This document shows, piece by piece, positions 62,922 to 64,000 of a stretch of 64,000 nt of DNA. A model generated the notes under the pieces. That model saw only the letters and a program-made list of their open reading frames with translations, did not search any database and had not been told where the DNA came from. How positions within the stretch are numbered: position 1 is the first letter of the stretch; the number at the start of each line of letters is the position of its first letter. A program made the translations under genes and the position numbers. Origin of the DNA: Streptomyces sp. NBC_00178 (lineage in GTDB: Bacteria; Actinomycetota; Actinomycetes; Streptomycetales; Streptomycetaceae); the NCBI RefSeq assembly GCF_036206005.1, contig NZ_CP108143.1, positions 2,046,001 to 2,110,000 of the forward strand, given 5' to 3'.

Positions 62922-64000
<1,079 letters not shown>

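Overview
The window is chromosomal DNA of a high-GC actinobacterium, almost certainly a Streptomyces. The evidence is the very high GC at third codon positions, frequent GTG starts, many promoters whose -10 element lies only 6-8 nt from the start codon, a SAM-IV riboswitch, a GlnR box before glnA, an NsdA-like regulator, and an aa3-bc1 respiratory gene set typical of Actinobacteria. I see no insertion sequence, prophage, CRISPR array, tRNA or rRNA. Gene order follows a block that, from memory, is also conserved in Mycobacterium (acyl-CoA ligase, PimB-like mannosyltransferase, NlpC/P60, trpD, ctaE-qcrCAB, ctaCDF, AdoK, ErpA, cobalamin genes, leucyl aminopeptidase, lipoamide E2, epimerase, lipB-lipA, DUF4191, RDD, glnA). 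This is core backbone, not an island.

Layout. 1-10.4 kb: 3' end of a fatty acyl-CoA ligase, a GT4 mannosyltransferase, a polytopic glycosyltransferase-like protein, a lipoprotein metallopeptidase, two tandem NlpC/P60 cell-wall hydrolases (one with a c-di-AMP-riboswitch-like leader), a coiled-coil NYN protein, a small CxxC protein, a rhomboid protease and a stand-alone Lrp/AsnC sensor domain. 10.4-13.3 kb: an aminotransferase V under a SAM-IV riboswitch, then trpD. 13.3-22.7 kb: two minus-strand respiratory operons, ctaE-qcrC-qcrA-qcrB and ctaC-ctaD-ctaF, separated by a pseudo-receiver protein and an L,D-transpeptidase lipoprotein. 22.9-29.1 kb: a cysteine desulfurase fused to TusA, an AdoK-like kinase, a 65-aa orphan, a membrane-anchored orphan, erpA and nadA. 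29.2-38.8 kb: an RND pump, a NarL-type two-component system, pspAA-pspA, a DUF3043 membrane protein with a coupled methyltransferase, and an HtrA-like lipoprotein protease. 38.9-45.0 kb: an MBL-CobU fusion, cobT, a membrane protein, cobS and pepA. 45.4-52.4 kb: lpd, a lipoyl E2, a GntR regulator and aceE. 52.4-62 kb: a WYL regulator, DUF4240, GNAT, a TIGR01777 epimerase, an FAD oxidoreductase, an NsdA-like regulator, lipB, lipA, a 66-aa orphan and DUF4191. 62.2-64 kb: an RDD protein and glnA, cut by the window edge.

How they work together. The two respiratory operons supply a complete bc1-aa3 chain: cytochrome b, Rieske, a di-haem cytochrome c, and oxidase subunits I-IV. Lpd, E2 and AceE would form the pyruvate dehydrogenase complex, and LipB/LipA make its lipoyl cofactor. 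The cysteine desulfurase-TusA fusion, ErpA, NadA (4Fe-4S) and LipA (radical SAM) link sulfur mobilisation with Fe-S enzymes. CobU, CobT and CobS cover the lower-loop steps of cobalamin assembly.

No wholly new system stands out. The most interesting material is regulatory or architectural: a perfect palindrome centred on the ctaE start codon, a palindrome between the -35 and -10 of the aceE promoter, inverted half-sites before nadA, paired CTACCT elements before a 65-aa orphan, an AT-rich palindrome behind lipA, a contracted riboswitch-like leader, and two unusual domain fusions.
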